From Halobacteriales archaeon QS_9_67_15 (GTDB lineage Archaea; Halobacteriota; Halobacteria; Halobacteriales; Haloarculaceae), in contig PXSD01000124.1 in assembly GCA_003023165.1 (NCBI GenBank), forward strand, positions 16,309 through 37,920: DNA of 21,612 bases. Reading direction: 5' to 3'. Under the pieces are notes generated by a model, which was given only the letters and a program-made list of their open reading frames with translations, had not been told where the DNA came from and made no database searches. The position numbers and the translations under genes were made by a program. Below are positions 1 to 7,090 of the stretch, one piece after another; positions within the stretch are counted from its first letter, which is position 1, and each line of letters begins with the position of its first letter.

Positions 1-67
1 GCGAAGCGTTTGCGAACTACGCCACGACCGCGAGCGTGTTCCGAGCGGACGCGAGGAACCGCGAAGC

Positions 68-190
68 GGGCGCGGCGGGATTCGAACCGGACCGAGACTC
101 GCTCCGCTCGTCTCGTAGGGTTCGAATCTCCGTGCCGTTTTCACGGCTCGCTACCGCTCGCCGGAAAACGGGCGTGGCGGGATTCGAACC
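68..190. repeat. Duplicated tRNA 3' end (att-like or tRNA relic)
   Basis: Bases 68-88 repeat bases 170-190, the last 21 bases of the tRNA-Arg gene (T-arm plus acceptor strand), in the same orientation. They match at 20 of 21 positions; the only difference is C73 against T175. A third TTCGAATC core lies in the opposite orientation around 117-127, without a paired T-stem. The rest of 1-169 holds no convincing gene, only short GC-rich inverted repeats such as CGAGAC/GTCTCG. A copy of a tRNA 3' end just downstream of the intact gene is what integration at a tRNA attachment site leaves behind, but a decayed duplicate tRNA would look the same. Confidence 0.5.
165..168 (-). terminator. T-tract terminator after tRNA-Arg
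   Basis: On the minus strand a TTTT run begins two bases after the tRNA 3' end. It lies in one arm of an 8-bp inverted repeat (CCGTTTTC at 135-142 and GAAAACGG at 164-171). A short oligo-T tract directly after the gene is the usual archaeal tRNA termination signal. Confidence 0.45.
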
Positions 191-241
191 CGCGATCGAG
201 GGGTTAGGAACCCCTCGCCCTGTCCCCTAGGCCACACGCCC
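170..241 (-). tRNA. tRNA-Arg (anticodon CCU)
   Basis: The minus strand folds as a complete cloverleaf. The acceptor GGGCGTG pairs with CACGCCC. A D-arm starts at GCC. The anticodon stem AGGGG/CCCCT closes the loop TTCCTAA, giving anticodon CCT, which reads AGG (Arg). The T-arm is GCGGG-TTCGAAT-CCCGC. The gene is 72 bases long, has no intron at the usual position after the anticodon, and does not encode CCA. A T-rich element at about 263-271 lies about 26 bases upstream of the 5' end and is a suitable promoter. Confidence 0.95.
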
Positions 242-262
242 TACCGGAAGCACCGAGCGCCG

Positions 263-271
263 GGAGAAAAA
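263..271 (-). promoter_or_regulatory. TATA box for tRNA-Arg
   Basis: The minus strand reads GGTTTTTCTC, centred about 26 bases upstream of the mature tRNA 5' end at 241. This is the spacing expected for an archaeal TATA element. Confidence 0.5.
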
Positions 272-326
272 CCCTTGCCGTTGCTCGCCGGCTGCTGAAA
301 GAGAGGCGGGAAGAGAACGACCGTGT

Positions 327-638
327 TCAGCTCGACGACTCCGAGGAGTCGATGGTGCCCTCGGACTCGCGCTCGGCTTCGGTCTTGAGGATCTCGCCGT
401 CCTCGTCGACGATGTTACCCTCGTCGTCGATCTTCGCACCCTCTTTCATCTCTTCGAGCTCCTGTTCGACCTGCTCACGCCCTTTCTGGAACTCGCCCAT
501 GGCCTGTCCCGTCGACCGTGCGAGCTTCGGAATCTTGTTCGCACCGAACAGCAACACGGCGATCAGCAGGATGACGATCAGCTCCGTCCCGCCCGGCATA
601 CCCCCGACCGGGAACAAGGGGGGAAGTGTTTCCAACAT
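327..638 (-). CDS. tatA: Sec-independent protein translocase subunit TatA
   Basis: A 103-residue TatA-family subunit of the twin-arginine translocase, which exports folded proteins; haloarchaea use this route heavily. The N-terminus carries a PGG motif and one membrane segment (about residues 17-34). The LLFGANKIPKLAR hinge (FG followed by the amphipathic helix) and a long charged helix (KGREQVEQELEEM) come next, then an acidic Ser/Glu-rich tail. I chose ATG638 rather than the upstream ATG665: a TATA box lies at 664-671, so transcription should begin near 641 and the extra nine codons would be upstream of it. The length suits haloarchaeal TatA. The gene is divergent from the peroxiredoxin. 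Two TatA types exist in haloarchaea and I cannot say which this is. Tat substrates in this window include the proteins at 11283 and 16712. Confidence 0.9.
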   Translation of the reverse strand: MLETLPPLFPVGGMPGGTELIVILLIAVLLFGANKIPKLARSTGQAMGEFQKGREQVEQELEEMKEGAKIDDEGNIVDEDGEILKTEAERESEGTIDSSESSS

Positions 639-663
639 CGCTACCCGACGCTTACTCGGTGCC

Positions 664-671
664 AATTATAA
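664..671 (-). promoter_or_regulatory. TATA box for tatA
   Basis: The minus strand reads TTATAATT, centred about 29 bases before ATG638. This predicts a leaderless or nearly leaderless transcript and fixes the start codon. Confidence 0.6.
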
Positions 672-787
672 CCTTTTTGCTGTGTATCACGCCTCCACCA
701 GTCCTCTCGTCGATCTGTTTCCGCTCCCGAGCCGGTCGCACCTGCCGATGACACAACATCCTTCCCCGGCGAGTCCAACTGTCGCAT

Positions 788-1264
788 ATGGTCGACGTTG
801 GAGACACTGCACCGGATTTCACCGCGCCATTGGCGAACGGAGATGTCCACGAGTTCACCCTCTCGGAGCGGCTGGGCGAAGCGCCGCTGGTACTCGCCTT
901 CTTCCCCGGCGCGTTCACCGGTGTCTGTACCCACGAGATGGAGACGTTCGAGGAGCGACTGGACGAGTTCACCGGTCTCGACGCGACGATCTACGGGATC
1001 AGCGTCGACACGCCGTTCGCGCTCAACGCGTTCCGCGAGGACAGCGGACTCACCTACGACTTCATCAGCGACACGAACCGCCGGATCGTCGAGGCGTACG
1101 GCCTGAGCATGGACTTCGCGTCGATGGGGATCGACGATGTGGCGAAACGCGCCGTCCTGGTGGTCGACGGCGACCGCGTCGTGCAGTACGCGTGGGTGTC
1201 CGACGACCCCAGTATCGAACCGGACTACGACGAGGTCCACGAAGCGGTCGCGGACCTCGCGTAG
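788..1264 (+). CDS. Peroxiredoxin (1-Cys, AhpC/TSA family)
   Basis: A 158-residue thioredoxin-fold peroxidase that reduces H2O2 or organic peroxides in the cytoplasm. The catalytic signature P-x3-T-x2-C is present as FFPGAFTGVCT (P40, T44, peroxidatic Cys47), and the partner Arg lies in the later KRAVLVVD strand. Cys47 is the only cysteine in the protein, so it must work by a 1-Cys mechanism with an external thiol, or through an intermolecular disulfide. The N-terminus (VGDTAPDFTAPL) is typical of the family and supports ATG788. The 149-base divergent region shared with tatA has no clear TATA box for this gene. The electron donor cannot be identified here. Confidence 0.9.
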   Translation: MVDVGDTAPDFTAPLANGDVHEFTLSERLGEAPLVLAFFPGAFTGVCTHEMETFEERLDEFTGLDATIYGISVDTPFALNAFREDSGLTYDFISDTNRRIVEAYGLSMDFASMGIDDVAKRAVLVVDGDRVVQYAWVSDDPSIEPDYDEVHEAVADLA

Positions 1265-1325
1265 AGTCCGCGGATCGGAGCGGGCAGTGAGTTATCGTCA
1301 GCTCGACCGGACGCGGGTGCGCCAC

Positions 1326-1333
1326 GAGATTTT
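1326..1333 (+). promoter_or_regulatory. TATA box for the HD-domain gene
   Basis: The T-rich element GAGATTTTTG is centred about 28-30 bases before ATG1360, the right distance for a leaderless transcript. It also argues against using the in-frame upstream ATG1333. Confidence 0.45.
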
Positions 1334-1359
1334 TGCGTCCGCGGGGCCACTGTCGTAGC

Positions 1360-2154
1360 ATGAGTGACGGTAGGTCATACGACGCCGAAGCCGACCACGC
1401 GTTCCCGGACGAGCGACTCAACGAGGTGCTGACGTTCCTCGACGACGACGAGGAGGTCCAGGCGTACCTCGAGGCACAGAACGTCAATCCCGTGGCGCGG
1501 ATGCGCTACAACGACCACGGAGCGAAACACGTCAGCATCGTCCGCGACAAGGCGCTGACGCTCTACGAACTCCTGCACGCCGACGGCGTCGAGTTCAACG
1601 GCGCGGCCGACGAGGGGCTCGAACCCGCCGACGAACCGGTGATCGTCGCGCTGGCGGCGACGCTGCACGACGTCGGCCACGTCGTCCACCGGGACGAACA
1701 CCCCTACTACTCGATCCCGCTGGCCGCCGACCTCCTCGACAGGATCCTGCCGGAGTTCTATGGCACCGCCGACGCGGTCCGCGTGAAAGGCGAGGTCCTG
1801 CACGCGATCCTCTGTCACCACACGGAGGAGACGCCGCTGACGACGGAAGCGGGGATCGTCAGACTCGCCGACGGGCTGGACATGGAGCGCGGGCGCTCCC
1901 GCTATCCCTACGAGAGCGGCGGTCGCGGGATCAACACGGTCTCCAGCCAGGCCATCGAGAAAGTCACGCTCTCGACGGGCGACGGGGCCGCGGTCCTCGT
2001 GGAGATCGAGATGCACAACGCGGCGGGCGTCTACCAGGTCGACGAGCTCCTGAAGGCCAAACTCAGTGGGTCCGGTCTGGAAGAACACGTCCGCATCATC
2101 GCCGTCAACACGACCGACGGCGGCGACAACATCGTCGAACGGATCGAGCTGTAG
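1360..2154 (+). CDS. HD-domain metal-dependent phosphohydrolase
   Basis: A 264-residue HD-superfamily protein, probably a cytoplasmic phosphohydrolase acting on nucleotide or similar phosphate esters; the substrate is unknown. Likely metal ligands are His57 (in YNDHGAKHV), the His103-Asp104 pair (TLHDVGHVVHR), a His in the LCHHTEE stretch near residue 152, and the Asp in RLADGLDMERGR. That order is the full H-HD-H-D set expected of an active enzyme. The C-terminal ~80 residues (valine-rich strands with VEIEMHNAAG) may form a separate small domain. The start is ATG1360, placed about 28 bases after a TATA-like element. The gene seems to be transcribed alone. The family call is firm; the biological role is not. 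Confidence 0.85.
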   Translation: MSDGRSYDAEADHAFPDERLNEVLTFLDDDEEVQAYLEAQNVNPVARMRYNDHGAKHVSIVRDKALTLYELLHADGVEFNGAADEGLEPADEPVIVALAATLHDVGHVVHRDEHPYYSIPLAADLLDRILPEFYGTADAVRVKGEVLHAILCHHTEETPLTTEAGIVRLADGLDMERGRSRYPYESGGRGINTVSSQAIEKVTLSTGDGAAVLVEIEMHNAAGVYQVDELLKAKLSGSGLEEHVRIIAVNTTDGGDNIVERIEL

Positions 2155-2272
2155 GCCCCTCCGGCGCGGGGCCGGTCGGAGCGGTTCACTGCTCGGGCGG
2201 TCCGCCGGCCGGCAAGCGGAAGCGACCGCCGCAGGCGCAACGCCTTCTTCCACGTCGGCGTACTCGGAACCA

Positions 2273-3028
2273 GTGAGCGACGGGACCGGCGGTTCGCTTC
2301 GGCTGTTCCGGAACGCGGAGTTCCTGGCCCTCGCGGGGGACCTCGTCGGCGGTGTTCTGCTGGCGACGAGCGGGTTCACGCTCACCTACAGCGTCCTCAG
2401 CGGCGTGACTCTGCTCGCGGCGGTCGGCGTCTTCGCCCTCCTGCGCGACGACCCGGCCGACAGGCCGACCCGCAGGACGCGACAGAGGTCGAAACGCTGC
2501 GGCTGCTTCTCGGTCGCTCGGCGGTCAGGGCGCTGGTCGCGTTCCGGCCGGGGCTAAGTTTCGGAAAGATCGCCGTCATCCTCTTTGTCCCTATTTACGC
2601 CCGGACGCGGTTCGGGATGAGCCCGGTCCTCGTCGGTGGTATCCTCGCGGGCGGGAAACTCACGAAGTCGCTGACACAGAGCGTCGTCGGGGGGTACACG
2701 AACAGACTGGGATACGGACACCTGTTCGTCTTCGTCGGGGCGGTATTGTACGCGCTCGGCGCGGCCAGCATCCCGTTCGCGGAGTACGCGGTCGACTGGT
2801 TCGCGCCGACGCCTCTCGCGCTCGGGTCGCTGTCGACGACCCTGTCGCCCGCCTTCCTCCCCCTGTTCGGTGTCTTCGCGGTCTGTGGGATCGCCGACAG
2901 CATCAGACTCCCGGCGAGCATGGCGCTGTTCGTGGAGGAGGGAACACTTCGGCGCCGTTGCGGGGAGCCTCTCGCTGCGGTCGATCGCCTGGAAGGTCGG
3001 ACAGGTCGTGGGCCCCGAGCGAACGTGA
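2273..3028 (+). pseudogene. Decayed MFS transporter
   Basis: Remains of a major facilitator permease spread over three reading segments. Segment 1 (GTG2273 to about 2461) keeps the cytoplasmic N-terminus LFRNAEFLAL, then jumps to what looks like TM5-6 (GGVLLATSGFTLTYSVLSG, then LLRDDP), so TM1-4 seem deleted. A one-base loss near 2461 moves the frame; segment 2 (about 2464-2941) encodes the central loop and TM7-10, including RTRFGMSPVLVGGILAGGK. A two-base loss near 2942 restores another frame, which reads EHFGAVAGSLSLRSIAWK and then VGQVVGP before TGA3026-3028. TM11-12 are missing. Two frameshifts plus losses inside and at the end rule out a simple sequencing error. The substrate cannot be inferred; the family includes drug exporters. 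Confidence 0.85.
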
Positions 3029-3072
3029 CGAGATCCCGGTAGTACCACCCGTGCGGTACTCGTTGGCACAAT

Positions 3073-3080
3073 GATTTTTA
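3073..3080 (+). promoter_or_regulatory. TATA box for the 3103 gene
   Basis: ATTTTTAT is centred about 26 bases before ATG3103, giving a leaderless transcript. It supports this small ORF being a real gene despite its unfamiliar product. Confidence 0.55.
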
Positions 3081-3102
3081 TCGTCCCAGTCCAAGGGGTA
3101 GT

Positions 3103-3546
3103 ATGAATCAGACCCCTGTTGACGGGTCCAACAGAGAGGGTCGAACCGTCGGGGAGACCGACCGCGCGGGCGACAGGAGTTCGCTGTTGCACCGCGTCGC
3201 CTCGCGAATCAAATCAGTGGGGCGGTCTCTGCGCGCCAGGCTCCGGCCCGTCAGCGGACAGTCCGACGAGTATCGTCAGTTCGATTCGAGCGAACCCCGG
3301 AGCCTCACGAGCGCGGACGAGCGAACACGGTCTATCGTCAGTATCGGACTGTCGGAGGAGGACGGACGGTCGGCGAGGAACGACTTGGTCGAGGCACGTA
3401 CCGCGGACTCGTCCGACAGGGAGGGCCCGTCGGTCGAGCGGCCCGAACTCGTCGTCCAGTGGAACGACGACGAGCTGACGCTGAGTGCGCCGGACGAACC
3501 CGACGCGCACATCACGTCGACCCATTGGGAAGATGTCGAGCGTTGA
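3103..3546 (+). CDS. Acidic haloarchaeal protein of unknown function
   Basis: A 147-residue hydrophilic protein that I do not recognise. Residues about 26-50 are basic (LLHRVASRIKSVGRSLRARLRP) and could form an amphipathic helix that binds membrane or nucleic acid. The middle is low-complexity and rich in Ser, Asp and Arg, so probably disordered. The last ~35 residues (ELVVQWNDDELTLSAPDEP followed by THWEDVER) look like a compact conserved module and resemble tails I associate with small haloarchaeal proteins, though I cannot name the family. There is no signal peptide, membrane segment or cysteine. A well-placed TATA box and haloarchaeal codon usage support expression. It is convergent with gfcR, whose stop is 80 bases away. 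Confidence 0.65.
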   Translation: MNQTPVDGSNREGRTVGETDRAGDRSSLLHRVASRIKSVGRSLRARLRPVSGQSDEYRQFDSSEPRSLTSADERTRSIVSIGLSEEDGRSARNDLVEARTADSSDREGPSVERPELVVQWNDDELTLSAPDEPDAHITSTHWEDVER

Positions 3547-3626
3547 GGCTGTCGGTACCGTCGAGAACCACCCGGGTCCGTTCGAGAGGACTCGCGGCGG
3601 TCCACCGGGACGGGCAGTGCGACCGC

Positions 3627-4265
3627 TTATTCGGACTGTCCGACGCGGAGCACCTGCACGAGCGAGTAAACCGGGACGCCCTCGATCTCTTCGACGCCCC
3701 GTTTGTCGGTGAGGACGGCACAGGCGACCGGTTCGCCGCCCTGGTCGCGGACCGCTTCGACCGTCTCGGTCATCGTCGTGCCGCTCGTGATAGTGTCGTC
3801 GACAACGTAGCACTCGCGGTCGCGGATCTGTGCGAAGTTCCGGGAGAACGACCCCGAGAGCTCCGTGGTCTCGTCGTCGTCCCACTGGTGCTTGCTCGGG
3901 GCGTACGTTCCGAGGTCCGTGTCGAGCTCGCGCGCGACCGTCGTCGCGATCGGCGCGCCGGCCTTCTCGATCCCGATCGTCAGGTCGACCGCCTGGCCCT
4001 GCTTGGAGAGCAAGTCCGCGACGGCGCGACCCACGTAGGTGAGCCGAGCGCTGTCGCGACCGATCGCGCTCCAGTCGACGTGGATGTCGTGTGGACTCTG
4101 TCCGGACGGCTCCGTGGTGGTCGTCGTGGTCGTCGCGCCGCTCCGGGAGACGAGCCACGAGGCCGTCTCCTTCGAGACGTTCAGCTCGTCGGCGATCTCT
4201 CCCTTCGAGAGACCCCGCTCGGCCAGTTCCGCCGCGCTGTCGATGAGGTCGTCGATGTTCTTCAT
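3627..4265 (-). CDS. gfcR: Sugar-metabolism regulator GfcR (PRTase-like)
   Basis: A 212-residue regulator with an N-terminal helix-turn-helix (about residues 1-45; GLSKGEIADELNVSKETASWLVSR) and a C-terminal type I phosphoribosyltransferase domain. The PRPP-binding loop is intact (CYVVDDTITSGTTMTE, about residues 150-165), as is the IEKAGAPIA strand. This matches GfcR of haloarchaea in length and layout. In Haloferax volcanii, GfcR is known to activate genes of the semi-phosphorylative Entner-Doudoroff pathway. The domain resembles orotate phosphoribosyltransferase, and automatic annotation often calls it PyrE. A Thr run (about residues 45-51) forms the linker. No clear TATA box lies upstream of ATG4265. 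The gene is divergent from the HAD phosphatase and sits 2.8 kb from gdh, a probable target. Confidence 0.88.
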   Translation of the reverse strand: MKNIDDLIDSAAELAERGLSKGEIADELNVSKETASWLVSRSGATTTTTTTEPSGQSPHDIHVDWSAIGRDSARLTYVGRAVADLLSKQGQAVDLTIGIEKAGAPIATTVARELDTDLGTYAPSKHQWDDDETTELSGSFSRNFAQIRDRECYVVDDTITSGTTMTETVEAVRDQGGEPVACAVLTDKRGVEEIEGVPVYSLVQVLRVGQSE

Positions 4266-4454
4266 GCGTCTTACCTGTTGGTTCGCACGCCGGGGATGTT
4301 ACCCGTTGTGGGTTCCTGTCGGTGGCACTCACGACCGTCGCGGTTGCGGGTGCGCTCGGACCCACGGTCGCGAGTAGACGCGAGCGCCGCGCTCGGAGCC
4401 CTTGGGGGACCCACAGCCACGCTCGGAGCCCGCCGCGGAACCCAAATCTACTCA

Positions 4455-4469
4455 ACAGTTGCCGACTGT
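4455..4469 (+). promoter_or_regulatory. Interrupted palindrome in the HAD-gene promoter
   Basis: ACAGT-N5-ACTGT is a perfect 5-bp inverted repeat between an AT-rich TATA candidate (CAAATCTA at about 4443-4450) and ATG4481. That is where a repressor would block initiation. No known regulator is assigned. Confidence 0.3.
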
Positions 4470-4480
4470 AGCCTCGGACC

Positions 4481-5767
4481 ATGGAACGCTACGACCAGCT
4501 CTATCGGCTCTACGACGACTTCGACACCGAAACGCTCCGGGCCCACCAGGCGTTCGTCGACCTCTTTCCCCCGCTCGACTCGCGGGTGGCGCTCACCTAC
4601 TGGGAGGACGCCAGCGACGAACTGACCGACCTCCGGTCGGAGATCGAGGACGCCTTCCCGGGGACGGGCGAGACGTACGCCGACGTGGCCGCCCACGCGA
4701 CGCGCGGTCAGGTGTTCACCGGGCTCGACCTGGCGACAAAGTACAACCGCCCGGTCAACGCGCTCGTCCTCGACGTCGACGAGACCCTGCGCTCGGCCGG
4801 GAACACGGACAACGAGATCCCACGCGAGACACTCCACCTCCTGACGGAGTTCCACGAGGTCGGCGTCCCGATCGTCGTCTGCACGGGCCAGACGCTCGAA
4901 AACGTCAAGGGCTTCCTCGGCCAGGGGCTCGGGAACGCCGTCGTCAACTCCGGCGACGTGAGCGTCGTCTACGAGAGCGGGACCGGCGTGTTCACGCCCG
5001 GCCACGGCCCGGAGACGAAGCGCCTGCTCTACGACGAACTCGACGCCGACGTCCGCGGCGTGATCGACCGCCTGCGCCAGCGCGTGCTCTCTGACGCACC
5101 GGACGGGATCGCTCGGGGCTGTCACCTCCAGGGCAACGAGTTCAACGTCACGCTCAAGCCGAACTTCGAGACCGGGAGCGCCGACGCCGAGGCGGTCATC
5201 GACGACGCGCTCGTCTACCTGCTCGACCTCCTCGGCGTGGTCGTCGCGGCGGACCCGGACTCCGACGGCGCGGCCGTCGACCGCGACGACGGGGGCGAGG
5301 AGGCCGTCGTCGGCGCGCCGGCCGGTGAGTGGACGAGGACGTTCTACGCCGAGCGGGACCCGGAGATCCGCGGCGTACTGGAGGAGCGCGGCGAGTTGCC
5401 GTCGGACGTCACCGTCCCCGATGCAGTCGATTCGTTTCTCGACCGCATCGACGTGGCCTACTACGAGGCCGACGCCGCCGAGGTGGTCAGTCGCGAACTC
5501 AACAAGCCGGTCGGCGTCCGGGCGGCTTTCGAGGTGCTGGGGATCGAGGACCCGTTCGCGCTGGTGATGGGCGACAGCAAGAGCGACCTCCGCGTGATGG
5601 AGTGGGTGACGGAGGCCGACGCCGGGATCGCCGCGGCACCGGAGCACGCGTCGAGCGTCGTGCTCGACCACGTCCGCTCGACGGACGGACTCGTCTTCCC
5701 GCCGGGCGACGCTGGAGACGTTCTCAGGACCGTCTACGCGCTGAACAGGCTCGCTACGGTCGAGTAG
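4481..5767 (+). CDS. HAD-superfamily phosphatase (Cof-like cap)
   Basis: A 428-residue cytoplasmic haloacid-dehalogenase-fold hydrolase. Motif I is ALVLDVDETLRS (nucleophile and acid Asp of DVD, about residues 103-105). Motif II is VVCTGQT. The motif III lysine is probably in ELNKPVGVRAA, and motif IV is VMGDSKSDLRVME, which binds Mg2+. The ~200-residue insert between motifs II and III fits a C2-type cap as in Cof-like sugar phosphatases. An Asp-rich low-complexity stretch (about residues 262-285) interrupts the cap. About 100 N-terminal residues (YDQLYRLYDDFDTET) precede the catalytic domain and have no assignment. Being next to gfcR and the sugar dehydrogenases suggests a sugar-phosphate substrate, but that is inference. 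It is divergent from gfcR. Confidence 0.8.
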   Translation: MERYDQLYRLYDDFDTETLRAHQAFVDLFPPLDSRVALTYWEDASDELTDLRSEIEDAFPGTGETYADVAAHATRGQVFTGLDLATKYNRPVNALVLDVDETLRSAGNTDNEIPRETLHLLTEFHEVGVPIVVCTGQTLENVKGFLGQGLGNAVVNSGDVSVVYESGTGVFTPGHGPETKRLLYDELDADVRGVIDRLRQRVLSDAPDGIARGCHLQGNEFNVTLKPNFETGSADAEAVIDDALVYLLDLLGVVVAADPDSDGAAVDRDDGGEEAVVGAPAGEWTRTFYAERDPEIRGVLEERGELPSDVTVPDAVDSFLDRIDVAYYEADAAEVVSRELNKPVGVRAAFEVLGIEDPFALVMGDSKSDLRVMEWVTEADAGIAAAPEHASSVVLDHVRSTDGLVFPPGDAGDVLRTVYALNRLATVE

Positions 5768-5846
5768 GAGGTGGCTGCTCGGTCGGCGAACCGGCCGTCC
5801 CGGGGCAGCGGTTCGAGGGACTGATCGCGGGAGATTTACGGTAGTC

Positions 5847-5869
5847 CGTGAGTACCTTTGCGTGAGCAC
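5847..5869 (+). promoter_or_regulatory. 9-bp direct repeat upstream of the Gfo/Idh/MocA gene
   Basis: CGTGAGTAC (5847-5855) and CGTGAGCAC (5861-5869) match at 8 of 9 positions and are spaced 14 bases apart. They follow a TATA-like GAGATTTACG (5830-5839) and overlap the predicted start of transcription. The first copy contains GAGTA, a TrmB half-site, but no TACT partner lies at the required distance. CGGAG at 5874-5878 is a plausible Shine-Dalgarno sequence for ATG5887. Confidence 0.3.
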
Positions 5870-5886
5870 TTATCGGAGTCAAAACA

Positions 5887-6951
5887 ATGGTCGATATCTC
5901 ATCTGTCAGACTCGGTATCGTCGGACTGGGTAACATCGGACACCACCACGCTGAGCGGTTCGTCGAGCAGGGAGCGAACCTCGTCGGTGGCGTCGACATC
6001 GCGGAGGGCGCCCGCGCGTCGTTCAGGGACGAGTTCGGCGTCCCCACCTACGAGGACCACCACGAACTCTACGAGCAAGCCGACGCCGTGGCGGTCACGA
6101 CGCCCAACAAGTTCCACGAACAGTACGTCGTCGACGCGCTCGAGGCGGGCCTGGACGTTCTGGTCGAGAAACCGCTCTCTAACACGCTGACGGGCGCCAA
6201 ACGCATCGCCGAGGCGGCCGACGTCGCGGACGGCTTCTGCATGGTCGGCTTCCACACGCGGTTCGAGAACCCCGTCGAAGTCATCAACGGCTACCGCGAG
6301 GAGGGCCGGTTCGGCGAGATGAGCCACGTCGAGGCGAACTACATCCGCCGCCGCGGCGTCCCCGGCCGCGGCTCCTGGTTCACGAGCAGGGAAGTCGCGG
6401 GCGGCGGCGCACTCATCGACATCGGCGTCCACGCGGTCGACCTCTCCCTCTACATGCTCGGCTATCCCGACGTCGAAGAGGTCAGCGGCATCACGCGGTC
6501 GCAGTTCGGCGGCCGCAACGACTACACGTTCATCCAGATGTGGGGCGAAGACCAGGGCCCCGACGGGTTCAACGTCGACGACTCCGCGACGGCGTTCATC
6601 CGCTGTGCGGGCGACCGAACTATCTCTCTGGAGGTCGCCTGGGCGGTCAATCGACCGAAGAAACAGGAGTACGTCCTGCGCGGTACCGAGTCCGGCGCCA
6701 CCTTCCGGCCCGGCGAGGGCGTCACCGTCCACGAGTCTAGGGCCTCGGGCGCCGGTCACATGGTCGAGTCGGAGATCGAGACGTCGGGCAGCGACCCCCA
6801 CGCCGCCGAGCAGACCTACTTCCTCGAACATTCCGCCCGCGGCCGCACCCCGGAGCGCAACACGGTCGAACAGGGACTGACCGTCCAGCGCGTCCTCGAC
6901 GCCATCTACCGCTCCAGCGAGAGCGGCGAAGCCGTCGCGGTCGAAGACTAA
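5887..6951 (+). CDS. Gfo/Idh/MocA-family sugar dehydrogenase
   Basis: A 354-residue NAD(P)-dependent oxidoreductase, probably oxidising a sugar or cyclitol in the cytoplasm. The N-terminal Rossmann domain opens with LGIVGLGNIGHHHAERF (GxGxxG, residues 9-25). The family signature VLVEKPLSNT carries the catalytic Lys (about residue 98). The C-terminal domain has GGGALIDIGVHAVDLSLYMLG, whose Asp and His complete the active site. Length and motifs are complete. Substrate cannot be read from sequence; candidates are glucose, inositol or another aldose. It does not resemble the haloarchaeal D-xylose dehydrogenase as I remember it. It lies directly upstream of gdh in the same orientation, with a separate promoter about 140 bases downstream, inside a block of sugar genes. 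Confidence 0.85.
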   Translation: MVDISSVRLGIVGLGNIGHHHAERFVEQGANLVGGVDIAEGARASFRDEFGVPTYEDHHELYEQADAVAVTTPNKFHEQYVVDALEAGLDVLVEKPLSNTLTGAKRIAEAADVADGFCMVGFHTRFENPVEVINGYREEGRFGEMSHVEANYIRRRGVPGRGSWFTSREVAGGGALIDIGVHAVDLSLYMLGYPDVEEVSGITRSQFGGRNDYTFIQMWGEDQGPDGFNVDDSATAFIRCAGDRTISLEVAWAVNRPKKQEYVLRGTESGATFRPGEGVTVHESRASGAGHMVESEIETSGSDPHAAEQTYFLEHSARGRTPERNTVEQGLTVQRVLDAIYRSSESGEAVAVED

Positions 6952-7055
6952 CGCTCTGCCTGCCGACGATCACCAGTCCGAGCCGACGCCCACAGCGGCC
7001 CATCCCGCGCGTCTGCGCTCCGAGCGCATCGACCGAACCGCTGTCGCCCTGAGAA

Positions 7056-7063
7056 AGATTTAA
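7056..7063 (+). promoter_or_regulatory. TATA box for gdh
   Basis: AGATTTAA is centred about 31 bases before ATG7091, so the transcript should have a leader of only a few bases. Confidence 0.5.
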
Positions 7064-7077
7064 CTCGGAATAGAGTA
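7062..7077 (+). promoter_or_regulatory. Candidate TrmB operator at the gdh promoter
   Basis: AACT-N7-GAGTA matches the TACT-N7/8-GAGTA consensus described for TrmB of Halobacterium salinarum at 8 of 9 fixed positions. It begins within the TATA box and ends before the gdh start, so binding should block transcription. The GAGTA half also forms the palindrome GAGTACTC (7073-7080). A TrmB-family gene lies immediately downstream of gdh. Confidence 0.4.
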
Positions 7078-7090
7078 CTCCTTTTGATCG

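Noticed and set aside
117..132. Possible second tRNA on the plus strand
   Set aside because: The TTCGAATC loop is present, but the flanking bases do not pair as a T-stem and no cloverleaf forms upstream.
3214..4482. Long minus-strand open frame across gfcR and the 3103 gene
   Set aside because: Arg/Pro-rich text with no motifs, typical of a shadow frame in GC-rich DNA; gfcR in another frame explains the region.
4448..5869. Minus-strand 473-codon open frame opposite the HAD gene
   Set aside because: Repetitive Val/Asp/Arg composition is the complement of the HAD coding frame; no domain recognised.
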